Shown here piece after piece: positions 1 to 6,831 of a stretch of DNA of 7,774 nucleotides. Positions within the stretch are counted from its first letter, which is position 1, and each line of letters starts with the position of its first letter. The DNA comes from Deltaproteobacteria bacterium (GTDB taxonomy: Bacteria > SAR324 > NAC60-12), in assembly GCA_003541985.1 (NCBI GenBank), contig DPLM01000069.1:1-7774 (forward strand). The letters are read 5' to 3'. The position numbers and the translations under genes were made by a program. The notes under the pieces were generated by a model that was not told the DNA's origin, ran no database searches, and saw only the letters and a program-made list of their open reading frames with translations.

Positions 1-339
1 GATCTCATGCCATGTTAGGATTTGTAGAGGGTAAGCTCGGGCATCTCCATTGATTTCTAGGGCGATCACAGGATCATTTGGCTTGAGCCATTGTGCTGCC
101 AGTTGGTTTTCAATGAATTTGGGTTGATCAATTGGGGGAATCCCATCTCGTGGCGGTCCACCTGAAAGCAAATCATGGTATTCAATGGAATGCTTAGACC
201 AGTCTGTATTCCAGCCGATAGTTGCTCTTTGCAGAAAATCACTGCGAGTATCTTTTTCCTTTGATTTAAAATTCGCAGACGCAAGATTTGCCATGAGCAG
301 CAGCATCAAGGCCTGAAGTAAAACGAAAAGCTTTGCCAT
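1..339 (-). CDS. DUF3179 domain protein, secreted, C-terminus cut by window edge
   Basis: This open frame starts at an ATG at 339 and runs without a stop to base 1, giving 113 residues of a longer protein. Residues 1-22 form a signal peptide: Lys3, a hydrophobic run of Leu/Met/Ala, and a cleavage site after Ala-Ser-Ala. The mature part carries the hallmarks of DUF3179: the stretch GGPPRDGIPPID at residues 60-71, a Pro-Val-Ile-Ala segment near 90, and NGDARAYPLQILTWHEI at 97-113. The function of DUF3179 proteins is not established; family members are usually exported and about 300-400 residues long, so most of the domain lies outside the window. The start was chosen because it opens directly into the signal peptide; an ATG at codon 12 is possible but would shorten the n-region. 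The Shine-Dalgarno is weak (GAG in TAGAGAATCAC). It is transcribed away from the transporter unit and its link to it is unknown. Confidence 0.88.
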   Translation of the reverse strand, partial: MAKLFVLLQALMLLLMANLASANFKSKEKDTRSDFLQRATIGWNTDWSKHSIEYHDLLSGGPPRDGIPPIDQPKFIENQLAAQWLKPNDPVIALEINGDARAYPLQILTWHEI

Positions 340-462
340 GTGATTCTCTATGTTTGTGCAGTTACGGAAAATGTTCATCAACCATCATTTTCTTAATGCA
401 CTTTGTACAAGCAATTCAACAGACATAATTACCTCAAGACATTTTGGTTCAGGAAATAAATC

Positions 463-491
463 TTGACCAAAAAGCTTTGGCTCTCTAAACA
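463..491 (+). promoter_or_regulatory. Candidate sigma70-type promoter for the transporter unit
   Basis: A TTGACC box at 463-468 (five of six matches to TTGACA) is followed after exactly 17 bases by TAAACA at 486-491 (three of six matches to TATAAT). Transcription would begin near 498, giving a leader of about 30 bases before the ATG at 528. The spacing is ideal but the -10 match is poor, so this is a prediction only. No operator-like repeat overlaps it clearly; an 8-base palindrome TTGTACAA lies further upstream at 403-410, between the divergent genes. Confidence 0.4.
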
Positions 492-515
492 AGGGCTTTG
501 TTCTTAATCACTTTT

Positions 516-521
516 AAGGAG
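516..521 (+). promoter_or_regulatory. Ribosome binding site of the substrate-binding protein
   Basis: AAGGAG lies six bases before the ATG at 528. It decides the start: the TTG at 498 is in the same frame, but it lies upstream of this site, would coincide with the predicted transcription start, and would put charged residues before the signal peptide. Confidence 0.85.
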
Positions 522-527
522 AAAAAC

Positions 528-1571
528 ATGAATTGGAACAACAAGACTTTGACGCGCAAGTTAAGCATCATTGGAATTGCGTTGGGGTTGCTCTGGAGCT
601 CAAACGGATTGGCTAGCGAAAGCCTGAAACCCTTGAATCCGCCCGAAAAAGTAACGGTGGCCTACGTACCCATTATGAAGTTTGCGACGATGTACGTAGC
701 CCAGAGCCGAAAGCTCTTCGAAAAGTACGGTCTGGATGTAACGCTCCGCCGTGTGAAATCAGGGACAGAAGCGATCGCTTTTTTGTCAGAAGGTAAGATT
801 GATGTTGGAGGAATTGCAATCGTAACTTCTCTCTGGAATGGCTGGAGCCGAGGTCTTGATCTTCGCATCATCGCACCGGGCGGTCTGGAACCCATGGAGA
901 ACAGTCCAACTGCTCTGATTGCAAGGGCTGATCTGATGACTAATGGCTCGATCAAGAGTGTTAGGGATTTGAAGGGAATGCGCATCGGTGTCGCTGGTGG
1001 TCCAGGCAGTGGAGGTGAGTATCTTCTGACAAAGGCTTTGCAGCAAGGCGGCATGATGCTCAACGACATCAAGAAGGTCAAGATTGGCAATGCCGATATG
1101 CCCAAGGCCTTGGCTAATCAGTCCATTGATGCTGCCCTGACAGGACCTCCCTACACAACCCAATCAATCAATGACGGTCACGCCAAGGTCCTCGCTTCCG
1201 ATCTGGCTCCAGGATTAATGACTGTTGCGTTCGTGGGCTCTGGAAAATTTGTCAATCAACGGGCAGATGTGGCAGAGCGATTCGTACTTGCTTTGGGAGA
1301 GGCAGCCCGCCTTATGCAGGGTGATGGCTTCCTTGACGACGAAAATATCAAGGCGTATATGATGAACACCAACACCACAGAAAAAGCTCTGCGTACAGGA
1401 AAGAAGCTGATCTATGATCCAAACATCATCATTCCAGTGGCAGGTCTAAAGGACATTGAGAGTGTACATCGTTTGAATGGCCGGACGGAATACAACACTG
1501 AATTGGATCTGAATAATGCAGTAGATGAACGCTTCACGAAAAAAGCACTAGGCATCTTGGGGAATTATTGA
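528..1571 (+). CDS. ABC transporter periplasmic substrate-binding protein, NMT1/SsuA/TauA type
   Basis: The 347-residue product is the ligand-capturing part of an ABC importer and acts in the periplasm. Residues 1-29 form a signal peptide (Lys6, Arg10, Lys11, then a hydrophobic core 12-23, cleavage after Gly-Leu-Ala). The fold is that of the NMT1/SsuA superfamily. A first lobe opens with KVTVAYVPI at 41-49 and a helix with LFEKYGLDV, the typical 'becomes a source next to the ligand' region. The interlobe segment SVRDLKGMRIGV at 144-155 is followed by GGPGSGGEYLL. A later segment near 187-212 contains DAALTGPPYTTQ. No lipobox cysteine is present, so it should be soluble. This superfamily binds sulfonates, taurine, nitrate, hydroxypyrimidines or aromatic acids, and the ligand cannot be assigned from sequence. 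It is followed, after an unusual 254-base gap, by the ATPase and permease of the same system. Confidence 0.9.
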   Translation: MNWNNKTLTRKLSIIGIALGLLWSSNGLASESLKPLNPPEKVTVAYVPIMKFATMYVAQSRKLFEKYGLDVTLRRVKSGTEAIAFLSEGKIDVGGIAIVTSLWNGWSRGLDLRIIAPGGLEPMENSPTALIARADLMTNGSIKSVRDLKGMRIGVAGGPGSGGEYLLTKALQQGGMMLNDIKKVKIGNADMPKALANQSIDAALTGPPYTTQSINDGHAKVLASDLAPGLMTVAFVGSGKFVNQRADVAERFVLALGEAARLMQGDGFLDDENIKAYMMNTNTTEKALRTGKKLIYDPNIIIPVAGLKDIESVHRLNGRTEYNTELDLNNAVDERFTKKALGILGNY

Positions 1572-1825
1572 CTCAAGACGGAATTCTTTAATAGCTTTGA
1601 TCCCTGCCCGTTGATAATAAGCCGTGAAATATTGTGTCAGTGGGCTGGGGTTGCTAGGTCAGATATATACCTTTCAACCTGTAATCTGTGCTAAAAGTTT
1701 CCCCTGAATCATCGTTTAAGCCAACCCAGATCCAGCAATCTATTCGACCTGATAATTCCATTCACTAGAATCTCACCTCGCTACTCCGAAAAATTACCAA
1801 TGGTTACTCCTTTCTTCAAATCGGC
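1572..1825. other. Long gap inside the transporter unit, no gene seen
   Basis: These 254 bases separate the binding protein from the ATPase. I see no open frame of substance, no convincing stem-loop followed by a T-run, and no clear -35/-10 pair. An 11-codon frame (ATG at 1800 to TAA at 1835) overlaps the start of the ATPase gene in another frame; it has no Shine-Dalgarno and is probably chance. Such a gap is long for genes of one transporter and may hide a promoter or an RNA processing site that sets more binding protein than membrane complex. Confidence 0.4.
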
Positions 1826-2608
1826 ATGTCCGTAAAAATCCGTTGTCAAGGTTGTCAGAAAGTCTACAGCACGGTGGAAGGAGAGTTTACCGCCATTGGT
1901 GACGTCAGCTTGCAAATTGAGGAAGGCCAGTTCGTCTGCATCGTGGGGCCTTCCGGATGCGGCAAATCCACTTTGCTTAGGATCATTGCGGGATTGGACC
2001 ACTTCACAGCTGGAGAGTTTGATGTATGGCATAGGGACGGTAAGGATCAGCCAATCAACAACGTCATCTTTCAGGAATACGCCATCTTTCCATGGCGGAC
2101 TGTTTTGGAGAACGTTGCCTTTGGTCTTGAGATGCGGGGTATTTCAAAAAAAATCAGAACAGAAATTGCGCGAGACTGGCTTCAGAAAGTTGGCTTGAGC
2201 AAATTTGCCAACTACTTCCCGGATCAGATCTCTGGTGGTATGAAACAACGAGTTGCCATCATCCGAGCGTTAGCTAATGATCCAGAAATTCTATTGATGG
2301 ATGAACCCTTGGGAGCTCTTGATGCACAGTCCAGACTCTTGATCCAGGAGGAATTGCTAAAGCTCTGGGACGAAACCAAAAAGACTGTTCTCTACGTGAC
2401 ACACAGCCTTGATGAGGCTATTTTTTTGGGTGACGAAGTTCTACTGATGTCGGCCAACCCAGGTCAAATCATCGAACGTTATCCAATCACGATTGAACGT
2501 CCCCGCTCCATTAGCACGATGAACAGTGGAGATTTTACAAGAATTCGGAGTGAAATCTGGGATAAGCTGGCGGTGGAGGTCGATCGCTCGATGGCCGGCC
2601 AGCAATGA
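1826..2608 (+). CDS. ABC transporter ATP-binding protein, SsuB/TauB/NrtD type
   Basis: The 260-residue protein is the cytoplasmic motor that hydrolyses ATP to drive import through the permease encoded next. All motifs are intact: Walker A GPSGCGKST at 41-49, Q-loop Gln83 in QEYAIFPW, signature ISGGMKQR at 135-142, Walker B ILLMDEP at 155-161, D-loop ALD at 164-166, and the switch His193 in VTHSLDEA. The order and the FPW after the Q-loop are typical of the nitrate/sulfonate/taurine family. Length matches the family (about 250-270). The N-terminus carries a Cys-X2-Cys pair (Cys7, Cys10) before the first strand, whose meaning is unknown. The ATG at 1826 has no recognisable Shine-Dalgarno; there is no better start upstream in frame. 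The gene contains an A8 tract (2146-2153) and a T7 tract (2421-2427) yet keeps its frame, a useful control for the broken genes at the right end. Confidence 0.95.
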   Translation: MSVKIRCQGCQKVYSTVEGEFTAIGDVSLQIEEGQFVCIVGPSGCGKSTLLRIIAGLDHFTAGEFDVWHRDGKDQPINNVIFQEYAIFPWRTVLENVAFGLEMRGISKKIRTEIARDWLQKVGLSKFANYFPDQISGGMKQRVAIIRALANDPEILLMDEPLGALDAQSRLLIQEELLKLWDETKKTVLYVTHSLDEAIFLGDEVLLMSANPGQIIERYPITIERPRSISTMNSGDFTRIRSEIWDKLAVEVDRSMAGQQ

Positions 2609-2637
2609 TTGCTTCTCCCTAAACACCAGATCTGCAT

Positions 2638-3675
2638 ATGAATCCTGAAAAATCAATTAAGCTCTCCATTCAGATACCATTATTTCTGCTGCTGAATCTG
2701 GTTTTCTACTTTCTCAACCTGTGGACGAACCAGGCACTTTTGTGCCTCGTGATTGATGTGATCCTCTTTGGCAAGATTGTCAATGATGCGATGAAGTTAG
2801 TCCCTGTTCGATACAAGAAGAGTTCGGAGCGCTTTGTCACCTTGCTCTTTCCAATTTTACTGCTCTCAATCTGGGAGATCTTCGCCAGTACCGGCAAGAT
2901 CAATCCCACTTGGTTCCCAGAGCCAACCAAGATCCTTGCATCTCTCTGGGAGCTAATCACGGTCCCGGAAAAGTTCAGTGAGACGACCCTGTTAGGTCGT
3001 CCTTGGATGATCCCGGAACGCTATCAACAACAAGGTCTTGAAGGCGTCTGGAAATTGATCGAAGAAGGCCATGTCTGGGCAACTTTGTTCCGAGTAGTTT
3101 TTGGGTTTGTGATTGGCCTAGTCCCAGCAGTTTTTTGTGGCTTCCTGATGGGGATGAACAAGACGATCCGTTTGATGTTTGACAGCATCTTATCAGCAAT
3201 TTATGTACTACCAAAAATCGCAATTTTTCCTATCGTGATGCTAGTCTTTTCAGATCCCTTCGGAGATGCGCCTCGGATTGCTGTGGTTGCGCTTTCCGTC
3301 TTTTTCATGATGACCATTCACACGATGGGAGCAGTCCAGAATGTTGAAGGGATTTATATTCTGGCAGGCCGCAATTATGGAGCACATGGCTTGAAACTCT
3401 TCTTCAAGGTCATCCTGCCGGGTTCCTTGCCATCGATCTTTTCAGGGATGCGAGTCGCTCTTGGAATGGCCCTGATAGTGATCATTGCGATTGAATTTCT
3501 CCGAGCTGATAAGGGAGTTGGCTTCCTGATCTACTACAACTGGGAGATTCTGGCGCCAGAGAAGATGTATGCTGGTTTGATCACAGTCATGCTGATCGGC
3601 ATCCTGACCACCCTGATCCTGAAGCTACTGCAGTATCTGGCACTCCCATGGAAACGCCACTCTCTCTTCAAATGA
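2638..3675 (+). CDS. ABC transporter permease with N-terminal membrane extension
   Basis: This 345-residue inner-membrane protein forms the translocation path of the importer. The binding-protein-dependent permease core spans about residues 145-340. Membrane segments are visible near 150-172, 184-206, 212-232, 270-290 and 312-334. The cytoplasmic EAA loop that docks on the ATPase lies at 240-266 (AGRNYGAHGLKLFFKVILPG, then SLPSI). A further helix at 67-84 precedes WFPEP, as in SsuC/TauC relatives. Two features are unusual: an extra hydrophobic N-terminal hairpin at about 11-49, and about 30 additional polar residues at 110-142 between the first core helix and the rest. Relatives are mostly 250-280 residues. 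The start at 2638 lies 29 bases after the ATPase stop and has no evident Shine-Dalgarno; a start at Met52 (2791) would remove the hairpin but would leave a 180-base gap, so the long form is preferred. Confidence 0.92.
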   Translation: MNPEKSIKLSIQIPLFLLLNLVFYFLNLWTNQALLCLVIDVILFGKIVNDAMKLVPVRYKKSSERFVTLLFPILLLSIWEIFASTGKINPTWFPEPTKILASLWELITVPEKFSETTLLGRPWMIPERYQQQGLEGVWKLIEEGHVWATLFRVVFGFVIGLVPAVFCGFLMGMNKTIRLMFDSILSAIYVLPKIAIFPIVMLVFSDPFGDAPRIAVVALSVFFMMTIHTMGAVQNVEGIYILAGRNYGAHGLKLFFKVILPGSLPSIFSGMRVALGMALIVIIAIEFLRADKGVGFLIYYNWEILAPEKMYAGLITVMLIGILTTLILKLLQYLALPWKRHSLFK

Positions 3676-3696
3676 CCTCCTCCTTCTATCCTGCTC

Positions 3697-3703
3697 AGGA
3701 AGG
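3697..3703 (+). promoter_or_regulatory. Ribosome binding site of the FAD oxidoreductase gene
   Basis: AGGAAGG sits five bases before the ATG at 3709, 33 bases after the permease stop. It supports this start and translation from the same transcript as the transporter. Confidence 0.75.
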
Positions 3704-3708
3704 TTTCG

Positions 3709-4962
3709 ATGGAATCCTTTGACGTCATCGTTTGTGGAGGAGGAGCTGCAGGTGTGGGTGCAGCCGTTGGAGCTGCCCAATCCGGGGCTCGGGTGGCCCT
3801 GCTGGAACGCTATGGTTTTCTGGGTGGAGCTGCTACCAATGCCCAGGTGCTGTCTTATTGTGGGTTCTATCAATGCGACTCTCGAGGAGACCGTGCAATC
3901 GGGGGTGTTGGTTACCAGGCGCTGTTGGAACTAGCAAAGCTGAGAGAAAATATACAACCACACCACTCCGAGTTAACTGGTAACCGCATCATCTTACTTG
4001 ATCCTGAGAAGCTAAAGTATGCTCTCGATCAACTGGTGCTTTCACATCGAGTGGAACTCCTCCTACATACCACGTTGGTTCAGGTAAAAAAGCAGGATAG
4101 TCACCTTCAGGCCATTGATCTGGTGGATCTTTTTCAGCAAAAATCACTCTCAGGAACTGCCTTTGTGGACGCGACAGGCAATGGCCAGCTTGCAAGATTT
4201 GCCGGCCTCTCTTGCAGAGTAAATCAGCAGGAAAAGCATTTCCAGTCTATGTCACTTCCCATTCGACTGGGAGGTCTTCCAAAGGATCTGACGATTGATC
4301 GAGAGGCCATCAAAGCGGCTGTTGCTGTATACAATCAGCAGGCGGTTTTTACTATCCCACGTCAGGATGGTGGAGTCTTCATGAGGGTCCCCAATTCCAA
4401 TGACTGGCTATGGATGATTGTCGATCTTGGACTGAGTGATATCCGGGAAGACTTGGTGACAAAAGCAGAGTGGATGGGACGCAAGATCGCCAATGATTGC
4501 GTGGCAGTTCTAAGATCTGAAGTCACTGGATTTGAGCACTGCCACATCGTGAATACTGGACCACAAATCGGTATTCGGGAAGCTTGGCGTCCTGTGGCTC
4601 AATACGCTCTCAAACGAGAAGATTTGGAGATTGGCAGAAAATTTGATTCTGGAATCGCTCGCGCCGCTTGGCCAATGGAAGACCACTCAAAACCGGGGAA
4701 GCCTTCTTATCTTCCAATTGGTGGATCAGGATATGGATTGGTTCCCCTGGAGGCGCTTTCTACGAAGATTCCAAACCTTTGGTTGGCAGGCCGCACTATT
4801 GGTGCAGACGCGGATGCATATGGTTCCATCCGGGTAATGGGAACTTCCTTCGCCACCGGACAAGCAGCTGGTGTTGCTGCAGCACTCTTCGCTCAACAAC
4901 ACGAATGTCCTCAATCATATCAAGTGATTGCAAAGCTGAAGGCTCAGGAAGCCCTACTCTGA
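3709..4962 (+). CDS. FAD-dependent oxidoreductase (GGATN/FAD_oxidored type)
   Basis: The 417-residue protein is a cytoplasmic flavoenzyme. A dinucleotide-binding Rossmann motif opens it: GGGAAG at 10-15, ending with Glu33, which would bind the adenosine ribose. GGAATN follows at 39-44, the signature of the FAD_oxidored family (PF12831-like). A second FAD contact, DATGNG, is at 154-159. The C-terminal flavin-binding block runs from LWLAGR at 357-362 through a Ser-Ile-Arg-Val-Met segment to TGQAAGVAAAL. No signal peptide or cysteine disulfide-reductase motif is present. The reaction is unknown: family members are annotated only broadly. Its place as the last gene of the importer unit suggests that it oxidises the imported compound or a product of it. 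It ends two bases from the stop of the opposing dehydrogenase, so the transcripts must overlap or share a terminator. Confidence 0.9.
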   Translation: MESFDVIVCGGGAAGVGAAVGAAQSGARVALLERYGFLGGAATNAQVLSYCGFYQCDSRGDRAIGGVGYQALLELAKLRENIQPHHSELTGNRIILLDPEKLKYALDQLVLSHRVELLLHTTLVQVKKQDSHLQAIDLVDLFQQKSLSGTAFVDATGNGQLARFAGLSCRVNQQEKHFQSMSLPIRLGGLPKDLTIDREAIKAAVAVYNQQAVFTIPRQDGGVFMRVPNSNDWLWMIVDLGLSDIREDLVTKAEWMGRKIANDCVAVLRSEVTGFEHCHIVNTGPQIGIREAWRPVAQYALKREDLEIGRKFDSGIARAAWPMEDHSKPGKPSYLPIGGSGYGLVPLEALSTKIPNLWLAGRTIGADADAYGSIRVMGTSFATGQAAGVAAALFAQQHECPQSYQVIAKLKAQEALL

Positions 4963-4964
4963 AA

Positions 4965-5837
4965 TCAGCTGTCCTGTTTTAATGATTTGATAAAGGGATA
5001 AATTCGGAACTGATCCTGAGTTCGGTCTTCCGCTACAAAGTCGGTAACCCTCTCTAAAGCTTTGGCAATCACCGTGTTGTTGGTTCCCTCTCGCAAGGCA
5101 TCCTCGACGAATAATCTCAGATCTTTCTCGATAATGTGCGCTTCACAGCCAGAATTGAATTTGCCAGAAGCTACAAACTTGGGAAAGGTCTGACTTGTCG
5201 CAAAACTCTGTCCAGAACTTGCGTTGATCACTGCGAGCATTGTTGACAGTTGTAATCCACCTGATTCACCATAGGCTAGGGCTTCGCTGGTCGTTACATA
5301 AGAAGAAATACAAAGCGCATTATTGATCATTTTCATTTGCTGCCCCTGTCCAGCTTTCTCTCCCACGACAAATACGTTTGCAGAATAGCACTCGATCAAC
5401 GGTCGTGCCTGATCAATTTGGTTTTCATTACCTGATACCATACTTGTGAGGGTTCCCTCAACAGCCCGAAAACGTAGGCCCGAAACTGGACTGTCCACAT
5501 ATCCAAGATCTGCTTTGGCAAGCAGTTCTGCATTCTTGGCAGCAGCGGCAGGACCAATGGTGCAGGTGTCCACGATCACACAAGCATCAGCCTGCAATGA
5601 TGCAATTTCCTGAACTACAAGCTGATTGACCTCCACGGTAGGTAGCGATAAAGCTACCACCTGGGCCCGCTCTACCACCTCTGCATTGGATGCTGCAACC
5701 AAGGTGTTTTCTGGGGCCTTTCCCCTAGTTTCAGCGATGTCATGAACTAGTAGGCGGTACCCTTTGCGAACAATATGTTGCGCCATTGGTTGGCCCATGT
5801 TGCCCAAGCCGATAAAGCCGAATAGTTTGTCTTTCAT
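4965..5837 (-). CDS. NAD(P)-dependent beta-hydroxyacid dehydrogenase (3-hydroxyisobutyrate dehydrogenase/GarR family)
   Basis: The 290-residue product, of normal family length, should oxidise a short beta-hydroxy acid or reduce the matching semialdehyde. The N-terminal cofactor domain has GLGNMG at 10-15; Asp33 at the end of the second strand (VHD) favours NAD over NADP. The substrate loop is DSPVSG at 115-120, and the catalytic lysine is Lys169 with Asn173 in KMINN. The conserved Glu-Lys-Asp-Leu lies at 237-240, in the all-helical C-terminal domain. Within the substrate loop, two glycines usual in the family are replaced (Leu121 and Arg124 in SGLRFRAVEGTL), which may shift substrate choice. 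The ATG at 5837 fits the start of the first strand; no strong Shine-Dalgarno precedes it. It runs tail to tail with the flavoenzyme gene, and a joint pathway is an inference from proximity. Confidence 0.9.
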   Translation of the reverse strand: MKDKLFGFIGLGNMGQPMAQHIVRKGYRLLVHDIAETRGKAPENTLVAASNAEVVERAQVVALSLPTVEVNQLVVQEIASLQADACVIVDTCTIGPAAAAKNAELLAKADLGYVDSPVSGLRFRAVEGTLTSMVSGNENQIDQARPLIECYSANVFVVGEKAGQGQQMKMINNALCISSYVTTSEALAYGESGGLQLSTMLAVINASSGQSFATSQTFPKFVASGKFNSGCEAHIIEKDLRLFVEDALREGTNNTVIAKALERVTDFVAEDRTQDQFRIYPFIKSLKQDS

Positions 5838-5890
5838 CGAGATTACGATTGAAAAAGAGAATTTTTTGAGCCTGTAATCAATTGAGCTAG

Positions 5891-5921
5891 ATAATAGCAG
5901 TCACTAAATATATGCCACCAA
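5891..5921 (-). promoter_or_regulatory. Candidate extended -10 promoter for the dehydrogenase
   Basis: Reading the minus strand, TGCTATTAT (5899 to 5891) is an extended -10 element whose hexamer matches TATAAT at five of six bases. A TTGGTG box lies 19 bases upstream (5921 to 5916). Transcription would start near 5884, leaving a leader of about 46 bases. A TCAATTGA palindrome at 5878-5885 lies on the predicted start and could be an operator, but 8-base AT-rich palindromes are common. Confidence 0.35.
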
Positions 5922-5935
5922 GAACAGCACAGGCC

Positions 5936-6731
5936 TTAGTTGTGAGAAGTCTTACTCAAAAACTGCATGAGTTGGGGCAGAACCGAAACTGTGTTGATAA
6001 AACCACCGATATGATCACCTTCAACTGAGAAAAAATCCCAACCATGTTGCTTTGCTAACGATTTCCCTTTCCTAAAAAGAACTGGTTCCTCCTCACCTAC
6101 CCACAAAAGAACTGGTATATTTATATTTGCGATCGCTGTTTCCAGACCTTCAACTTCCTCCATCATATCGAAGATGTTTTTGACTGAAGGTAACTGATCC
6201 TCGGGGAACTGTGGGAAATCGTCTCCAAACATTTCTTTTGCTTTGTCAAAGGTAAGCTTGCCGACATCAAGTCTCTCAATTTCTTCAGCAGTGCCTACTC
6301 CAGGGCAATGCCCACCAATTATTAAGCTCAGTAGCCTGTTTGAATAAAATTTTGCCACACAACACCCCAACCAACCACCCATGGAATAGCCAACAAAATG
6401 AGCTTTTTGAATTTTTTTCAGCGTCCATTACAGAAATAACATCGAGAGCCAGTAGGCTACGATCGTAGTTTGCTGCTTCCTCGGGTTTTGAACTTTCTCC
6501 ATGTGAGAGACAATCAATAGCTATGCAGCGAAAACCTTTGTTAACAAAAAATTCAATGTAAGTCGTACCCGTACCAACTTCTGGTGAATTCCAGTCTTCC
6601 TTCTTGCTTGTAAAACCATGTAGGAAGATTATTGTTTGATCTTCATTCAAAACATATTTTTTATAAGTAATTTTTTGATAACGATTTTCAGTAAAGTAAG
6701 TTTTTGAGCACAACATCTCACTATTTTCCAC
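5936..6731 (-). pseudogene. Alpha/beta hydrolase split by a one-base frameshift
   Basis: Two overlapping minus-strand frames (6731-6285 and 6382-5936) are the halves of one hydrolase. Removing one A from the A7 tract at 6412-6418 joins them into a single 264-residue protein. It has the oxyanion-hole HGF at 38-40, DCLSHGES at 73-80, the nucleophile elbow GYSMGG with Ser116, an acidic Gly-Glu-Glu-Glu-Pro at 212-216 and His240 in GDHIGGF. As written, the first half reads through the elbow in the wrong frame and the second begins after the serine, so neither half can be catalytic. Glu215 stands where relatives usually have Asp. The start is uncertain: GTG at 6731 or ATG at 6716. The substrate cannot be named. 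The gene is visibly richer in A and T than the transporter unit. It may be a true pseudogene, a sequence error or a gene read by slippage. Confidence 0.88.
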
Positions 6732-6772
6732 TTTTACAGTCTAGATGAAGAAAAAGCATCTGCGAGGACTGC

Positions 6773-6782
6773 AACTGCAGTT
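6773..6782. repeat. Ten-base perfect palindrome between divergent genes
   Basis: AACTGCAGTT is a perfect palindrome in the 100-base space between the hydrolase (minus) and the QueE-like gene (plus). It is in the right place for a dimeric regulator, but a single palindrome of this length can occur by chance. Confidence 0.2.
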
Positions 6783-6831
6783 AGTTTATCTAATTTCTTT
6801 TTCAAAGTCCTTCCTTGACGGTCATTAAAAT

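Noticed and set aside
66..284. Minus-strand 72-residue frame in the left 300 bases
   Set aside because: It overlaps the DUF3179 gene in another frame, and the DUF3179 reading has a signal peptide and conserved family motifs.
498..527. TTG at 498 as the start of the substrate-binding protein
   Set aside because: AAGGAG at 516-521 points to ATG 528, and the added residues would precede a proper signal peptide.
662..1163. Minus-strand open frames inside the substrate-binding protein gene
   Set aside because: They lie wholly within a clearly coding plus-strand gene, have no family-like motifs and are shadows.
4941..4953. Terminator hairpin at the flavoenzyme 3' end
   Set aside because: The stem is only four base pairs and no T-run follows directly.
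6412..6418. Programmed -1 ribosomal frameshift at the A7 tract
   Set aside because: A -1 shift adds a base to the reading, but restoring the hydrolase needs one base to be skipped, so the direction is wrong; the same holds for the QueE tract.
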